Shown piece by piece: positions 58,986 through 64,000 of a stretch of DNA of 64,000 nt. The stretch is from Buxus sempervirens. Its lineage: Eukaryota; Streptophyta; Magnoliopsida; Buxales; Buxaceae. Below the pieces are notes generated by a model. The model did not search any database. It had not been told where the DNA came from and saw only the letters and a list, made by a program, of their open reading frames with translations. A program made the position numbers and the translations under genes. The stretch spans positions 7,192,001 through 7,256,000 of the forward strand of contig OX387193.1 of NCBI GenBank assembly GCA_947561395.2, given 5' to 3'. Each line of letters starts with the position of its first letter. Within the stretch, counting starts at the first letter, position 1.

Positions 58986-60978
58986 TATAGGAATCTGTAT
59001 AAATTATTAAAAGAAATTTTCTTATAAACCAAAATGTCGGGTCAGAATATTTTGTATTTAGCTTATAGTGGTATAAATGATGGTTGAGGATTTGGGACCT
59101 AAATTTGTCCATTAACCCGATAAAATCTGTGATTACGTTGCAATTTTTTTCTATGGATGATGACTTGCCATTTTGTAGACTAGTGGTTGTATATGCATAT
59201 TGTAGATATGAGTAATTATTTAAGGAATGTTTTCAAATTTCTTGGAGTATTCTAAAAGGAATAAGTGTAACAGATAATTAGGAGATATTGAAGTCTTTGG
59301 AACTTTTAAGGGATATCAAGAGAAACCAATTGCTATCATAAAGCAAACCCAAAAGATCTTTTAATTTTAAAAAAAAATATCTTTCCATAAGCTTTTTAGA
59401 CTATTGGAAGGTATATACCACTTGGTGGGCCGATCTTTTGGTTTACGAAAAAATATCCTTTGATAACCTTTTACACTATTGCAAGGTATATACCATTTGG
59501 TGGGCCCATTGTTGAACTATTGGTAGAATGCCCACTTCATTGATGGGTCCACATGCAACCACTCCATAGCATTTCTTCGTAAAACAGCCACCTCATAAAT
59601 GGGCCCAATCCCATGTACGGCATGATTTCTTGGTAGAATAGCCACCACATTGATGGGACCCACTGCCACTTGGATAACCATCACTGAAGTCATTTCTTAG
59701 GTCCATACATAGAATTTTACATGGCCCACTGACCATTTTTATGGCTAGTGAGTTATAAAAAAACCATCCCACAACTAGAGAAACATGCTGAGTGCTTCCC
59801 ACTAATTTTGATCAAGTGATCCAAACAGTTTGATTAATTGGGCATTTCTGATGAATATAATGTGAAAAATGATTTTATATATAAGGTCAACAAAGAAAAA
59901 ATGGGTAAGAGATATAAGAGAATGTTGTGTGGTGAGTGGAGAGAATAGGAAATGAGAGACCTTTGAGGCTTCTTTAGAAAATCCGCATGAGTCAAAGTTT
60001 AGGCCTGGCTTTAAATGTTGACACCTACTTAATAGTACAAGATACAGTGCATTCATAGTACTTAGTTGCTCCTTCAATATCCTAACTTTGTAGTTTAAAC
60101 ACATCAATCCACATGTTAAAGAAGAAAAAAATGAAAAAGGGTAAAACTACACAATACTATGCAGGTACACATCCTTTCAATGTGACCCCACATGGAATTT
60201 CCATGGTTCTAGCTAGAATTCAATCCTTTTCCATCTGGGGTGTCAAAGAGATGAACATACAACTCAAAATACACCATCAAGGATGCCAATTATATCAATT
60301 TCCTTAAGTGGGTATGGATCATTCGATCCTGATCATGCAGTCAATATAATTTTCGATAGAACGAGATGGAAAAACAAGATTTTGTCATCGATCTGAACTA
60401 ATCTTTCATGATGACGATGATGATGATGTAACAAACAGTGTTAATGCATCCAAGCAAATCGTTTTCCATGTTATGGGGGAAGTCCTTGGAGGAGGTCATA
60501 GGCTCAAAGCTAATAACAAAAACATGTGTTTGTATGTTGACATCAAATAGTGCTTGGAAGAGGAAATGGTAGTTTGGTTACCGTAAGCATTGAAATTAGG
60601 TAACGTTTTGTGGATATATTAAGAAGTGAATTGGAGAAAGTTGCAAGCATTAATCACTAATGGAAGTCGGAAATGTCTATCCAATCTAATTGAGGGCTGG
60701 AAATAGAAACTCCCCCAAATCCTGAATCCGCACGCTTTGAGACTGGATTTTTTTATTGAAATTAGAAAGATAAAAAGGAAAGAAAGAAGGGAAAATAAAA
60801 TAAAATTTTTCCTTTGAGTTCTTTGGAGCCATCACCAGCTTTGACCCAATTGAACAGGCAATCCTGCAGGATGGGACCCACCACGTGTCAACGTCCCATG
60901 GGACCACCAAATGTGTGATGAGAGGAGAGCCGTTGATTTGAGCTTTTTGTAATCGGGATGGTGAATGGTGCAAGTTAT

Positions 60979-60986
60979 TATATAAG
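60979..60986 (+). promoter_or_regulatory. TATA box of the TCP gene
   Basis: TATATAAG lies about 430 bp upstream of the TCP start codon. A start near 61010 would give a leader of about 400 nt. A GGACCCAC class I TCP-type site and a CACGTG G-box lie just upstream (60875-60889). Confidence 0.5.
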
Positions 60987-61144
60987 AGTGGCGGTGTAGA
61001 AACAAAGGGGTGTGTTGTGTTGTGTTCTCTCCTCGTGCTTGAGTCGGAAAGGATAAAGGGGTTTCTAGGGTTGGTTTGTATCTATTCTTTCTCTTTCGCT
61101 TTTGCTCTCTTTCTGTTAAGATTTTAATCTCTCGTTCCCCTGTG

Positions 61145-61207
61145 ATGGTGAAGATAAGAAGAAGAAGAAGGAGGAGGAGAACAGGAAGGGAAGAGTCGCT
61201 TTTTGAA
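61145..61207 (+). CDS. Arg-rich upstream ORF in the TCP leader, 20 aa
   Basis: The predicted 5' leader contains an ATG followed by 19 codons and a stop: MVKI, eight Arg in a row, then TGREESLF. It ends about 200 nt before the TCP start, which would allow reinitiation. Whether it is translated cannot be told from the sequence. It depends on transcription starting upstream, as the TATA box suggests. Confidence 0.35.
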
Positions 61208-61409
61208 GACGTGATTGTTGATTGAACCGCGTCGCGTCAGCTCCAAGCGAGAAGTCGTTTTGTTCCCGGATTTTGTTTGTGAGGGAGAGAGAGAGCTCTG
61301 AAACTCTCGATTTATTGATTTTCTTTCGTTTGAATTTCTGGGTTCTTGTTAATTTTTTCTAGGATTGGGGTGTTGTGTATTGGGTCGGTTTGATTTGGTG
61401 TGTATTAAG

Positions 61410-62606
61410 ATGGCTTCGAATCAGAAACAAGGGGTCGAAGAAGACGACGACAGAGGAGGAGCTTCTGATGATCCGGGATTGAGTGGCGAAGAGGCGGTTA
61501 ACGACCACGATGAAAATAGCGATAACAAGGAATCATCTTGTGATCCACCGTCGCCACCGGAGCAAGAACCTTCTGCGTCTGCTCCTTCGCAACCATCACA
61601 GGCAGTTCCTCTTGTATCTTTGAAGGAAGAGCCTGCGGAGACGGAAGCGGAAGAAGCACCAACGTCTATTGGGGTTATGCCTGTGGCGATGCAGATGCAG
61701 ATGCCTATGCCCATGCCGATGCAGATCAGAAGATCACTCGTCCCTGCAAAGAGAGCGTCGACGAAGGACCGTCACACCAAAGTCGAGGGTCGTGGCCGGA
61801 GGATCCGTATGCCGGCGACTTGCGCAGCTAGAATCTTTCAACTAACCAGAGAACTCGGCCACAAGTCCGACGGCGAGACCATTCGATGGCTACTCGAACA
61901 CGCAGAGCCCGCCATCATCGCTGCTACAGGGACGGGAACTGTCCCTGCCATCGCCATGTCTGTGGGGGGAACCCTAAAGATTCCAACTACGTCTTCGTCG
62001 GCCCAGGATGGGGAAACCACCAAGAAGAAGAGAAAACGGCCGGCAACAAGCGAGTATTATGATGTTAATAACCACAGTGCATCTGTTTCTTCCGGTCTCG
62101 CACCCATCGGAGCAACGGCAGTCGCTGCTGGTCAGCAACTCGTCCCCATGTGGGCTGTTAGTAGTGGTGGAAGGGTTATTCCGCCGAACGCCGTCGCTGC
62201 GGGGACGTTTTGGATGATCCCACCTAATACCGCCATTGCTGGACCTTCGAACCAGCCTCAAATATGGGCGTTTCCCCCTGCGACACCTCTAATCAACATT
62301 TCTGCCAGACCCATCTCGTCTTTTATTTCAGCGATGCAGCCTGGAATCAATTTAACTACGCCTGTTCAAGTTCAAGATCCACCTGTAGTCTCCAACAACG
62401 TTACGGCTTCTGCAGTATCCACGGCCGGAGAGAAATCAACCAAGACTTCCACCATGGCTCCTAGTTCAAGCTCTACCAACGCCACCACCACTAATACTAC
62501 TCCTACCCAGATGCTTAGAGACTTCTCTTTGGAAATTTATGATAAACAAGAACTTCAGTTCATGGGTCGCCCTTCAAATTATCAAATACCATCGTCGAAG
62601 CAATGA
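61410..62606 (+). CDS. TCP9-like: Class I TCP transcription factor, TCP9/TCP19 type
   Basis: Class I TCP proteins bind GGNCCCAC-type sites in the nucleus and regulate growth, leaf development and senescence. The 398-aa intronless frame starts at MASNQKQ; there is no ATG further upstream in this frame. An acidic, Ser/Pro-rich N-terminus is followed by a Met-rich run ([12 protein letters not shown], about residues 94-105) and the TCP domain at about 114-180. The basic part is [20 protein letters not shown], then [20 protein letters not shown] and [18 protein letters not shown] follow. The basic region has the class I length. Downstream are the basic KKKRKRP, a [12 protein letters not shown] segment and the C-terminal motif [18 protein letters not shown], all shared with TCP9 and TCP19. 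By synteny TCP9 is favoured, but the gene may predate the TCP9/TCP19 split. The miR319 site is a feature of class II genes and was not expected or seen. Confidence 0.94.
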   Translation: MASNQKQGVEEDDDRGGASDDPGLSGEEAVNDHDENSDNKESSCDPPSPPEQEPSASAPSQPSQAVPLVSLKEEPAETEAEEAPTSIGVMPVAMQMQMPMPMPMQIRRSLVPAKRASTKDRHTKVEGRGRRIRMPATCAARIFQLTRELGHKSDGETIRWLLEHAEPAIIAATGTGTVPAIAMSVGGTLKIPTTSSSAQDGETTKKKRKRPATSEYYDVNNHSASVSSGLAPIGATAVAAGQQLVPMWAVSSGGRVIPPNAVAAGTFWMIPPNTAIAGPSNQPQIWAFPPATPLINISARPISSFISAMQPGINLTTPVQVQDPPVVSNNVTASAVSTAGEKSTKTSTMAPSSSSTNATTTNTTPTQMLRDFSLEIYDKQELQFMGRPSNYQIPSSKQ

Positions 62607-64000
62607 GAACTCGGCTTTCAAGGGAAAGAAAAAGGTTCCTGGCATCTGGGTTTTCGTTTCCAGTTCTTGTAGTGTTCTATACAGTAAATGCTCCCAAGCT
62701 CCTGCGTGTCCGCCATGAAAAGAAGAAGATCGTTCGAACGCTTTTTGCTCTCTCTCAAAGAGGGAGACGGCACGGAACGGAGGATCTTCGTCACGTGAGC
62801 GTGGGAAGCCTGCACGTGTAAAGAGGGGTGGAGTTAGGAGAGGGAAGGGGATGTGGTGGGTCCCACGTGAAAATGTGGGTCAACAAGCGAAGTAAGGTGC
62901 TCCGTGGACCGTGCTGAGTGGTATCTTGTGGGCCACCATCTGTCTGTCATGTGATCGCTTGGCGCGGGCCCCTAGGAGAAGCTGTGGGCCCAACCGTTTC
63001 CTCCTCCTCCTGCCTCGAGGCTGCCGCGCGGTGGTCCCCACACTTTCTCTCCCTGTTTCCGTGTGATTCACCTGTGGTTCGATCGAGACGAAAGGAAAAG
63101 CTAGGCTGGAGTTGCTGACACGCGTCTGTTGCACAGCTGGGGCTGTGGGGACCGTTTCACCTTTCCTGCCACGTGGAGGAACGTCAAGTTTCCTAGCGAA
63201 TGGACCTTTTAGTTACCTCCTTTTACAGCCGAAAGGCGCGATGATGGTGGCGGCAATCGGAGACACTCGTAGTCGTATATCGGCGGAGCATGTTATCATT
63301 TCCCCCTAACAAATGTCTTTTTAACATCTAGCTCAATGGAAATCTTCCACTTTTTATTTCAATTTTCGTTTATTACCTTTTAGGCAAATGTGGCGGGACC
63401 CATCTCGATCTTGGAGGATAATTGATCCCCAATCGTTGGATTTATGACGCGTGGTTGATTTGACATCGGACCTTCGGAGTTCCAATATGCTGGTTCTATA
63501 ACTAACGACGAGGGACGAGGGATAGGGAACGACACGATAGGTCGCAACCTAGGCATCGTGTTTGGTCAACCGCAACTAGGTATAATACCATCTGACGGCT
63601 GAGATTTTGCATCATTTAAGGCAGGCGTTGTGGGTCCCGAAGGAAGGGTGCGAGGGGTTAAGAAATAAGTTTGGATATGGGACGACACGTGGATGGTGGA
63701 GCACAGAGCAAGGGTGGACCACCCTCATGGAGAGGTGGGGCCAGAGCTGAGAAGACAGTCTGGATGAGTGAGGTGGGTAGGACAGGTGTACGGTGGAATG
63801 GTGGAGGGGTGGGTCACGGTTAATGAACTTTGATACGCTTAAAAAGTGGGGGAGGCCTTTGATCGGGCCCCACATGGAAAGTTTTGTTACGCAACCACCG
63901 TGTATGTGAGAAGATGAGGGGGCCCACGCTTATCGCAATTCGCAACAAGGAATATGGTTGGTGGGGCCAACCTCCACTACCACCACTTCACCTCCCACCA
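62607..64000. promoter_or_regulatory. GC-rich region 3' of TCP, dense in class I TCP sites
   Basis: No credible coding frame. The class I TCP consensus (GTGGGNCC or GGNCCCAC) occurs at 62856-62866 as the perfect palindrome GTGGGTCCCAC, and at 62984, 63630, 63735, 63866, 63920 and 63961. It may be the promoter of a gene beyond the window or a regulatory flank of the TCP gene itself. The TCP 3' UTR probably occupies its first few hundred bases. Confidence 0.45.

Larger units (their letters stand above)
48846..60970. other. Long repeat-rich spacer between PEX16 and TCP
   Basis: About 12 kb without a recognisable host gene. It contains a decayed LINE (about 49500-51060), a MITE at 53073-53388, a GC-rich block at 53400-54550, a LINE RNase H remnant at 54941-55102, a hAT-like right end near 57380-57530 and a hAT-like remnant with hairpins at 58060-58985. 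The remaining DNA, including 55.2-57.3 and 59.0-60.8 kb, is AT-rich with nothing I can name. Confidence 0.55.

Noticed and set aside
61365-61409. Fifteen extra N-terminal codons for the TCP protein
   Set aside because: The extension starts at TTG, not ATG. The ATG at 61410 has a good context and gives the family-like start.
1-64000. LTR retroelements, CRISPR arrays or virus-derived genes
   Set aside because: I looked for paired long terminal repeats, gag-pol-type motifs and spaced direct repeats and saw none I could support. The retroelement traces present are LINE-type.

Overview
This is a nuclear segment of a flowering plant genome, most likely a dicot; the species cannot be named. The protein genes match Arabidopsis-type families closely and are split by GT-AG introns, some of them several kb long. 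The window is AT-rich overall, carries a nuclear-type tRNA-Leu, and is packed with small non-autonomous DNA elements (MITEs and foldbacks). I see no bacterial, organellar or CRISPR features, and no LTR element I could recognise.

Layout, left to right. (1) 2262-10942, plus: a 7-exon GET3-type ATPase for tail-anchored protein insertion, with repeat-filled introns. (2) 12643-12879, minus: a small unrecognised 78-aa gene with its own TATA box. (3) 13-22.8 kb: gene-poor DNA with one tRNA-Leu(AAG) and many MITEs, several with clear target-site duplications. (4) 22874-25066, plus: an intronless PLP-dependent-transferase-like protein (MOCOS-like, 730 aa). (5) 26049-26380, minus: two relic exons of URM1. 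(6) 27195-28952, minus: an intronless PLS/E-class PPR protein, orthologous to At4g38010 by recalled sequence. (7) 29-35 kb: a foldback array and further MITEs. (8) 35333-42441, plus: a 12-exon cytosolic HMG-CoA synthase. (9) 42.7-43.3 kb, minus: a LINE 3' end. (10) 46731-48845, plus: an 8-exon PEX16. (11) 49.5-60.9 kb: a decayed LINE, MITEs, GC-rich DNA and a hAT-like remnant with serial hairpins. (12) 61410-62606, plus: an intronless class I TCP transcription factor (TCP9/19 type) with a long leader holding a small uORF, followed by DNA rich in class I TCP consensus sites.

The genes do not form one pathway. They serve ER protein insertion (GET3), the mevalonate pathway (HMGS), peroxisome biogenesis (PEX16), organelle RNA processing (PPR) and transcription (TCP). 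Their linkage is informative. In Arabidopsis, as I recall the locus numbers, TCP9, PEX16 and URM11 are consecutive (At2g45680, At2g45690, At2g45695), and TCP19 lies beside a short MOCOS-like gene (At5g51910, At5g51920). This window holds members of all four families and appears to preserve an ancestral block, with URM1 now decayed.

Exon coordinates were set by reading splice sites and checking that the reading frame closes. They are predictions without transcript support. Repeat family names (MULE-like, hAT-like) rest on terminal repeats and target-site duplications only.
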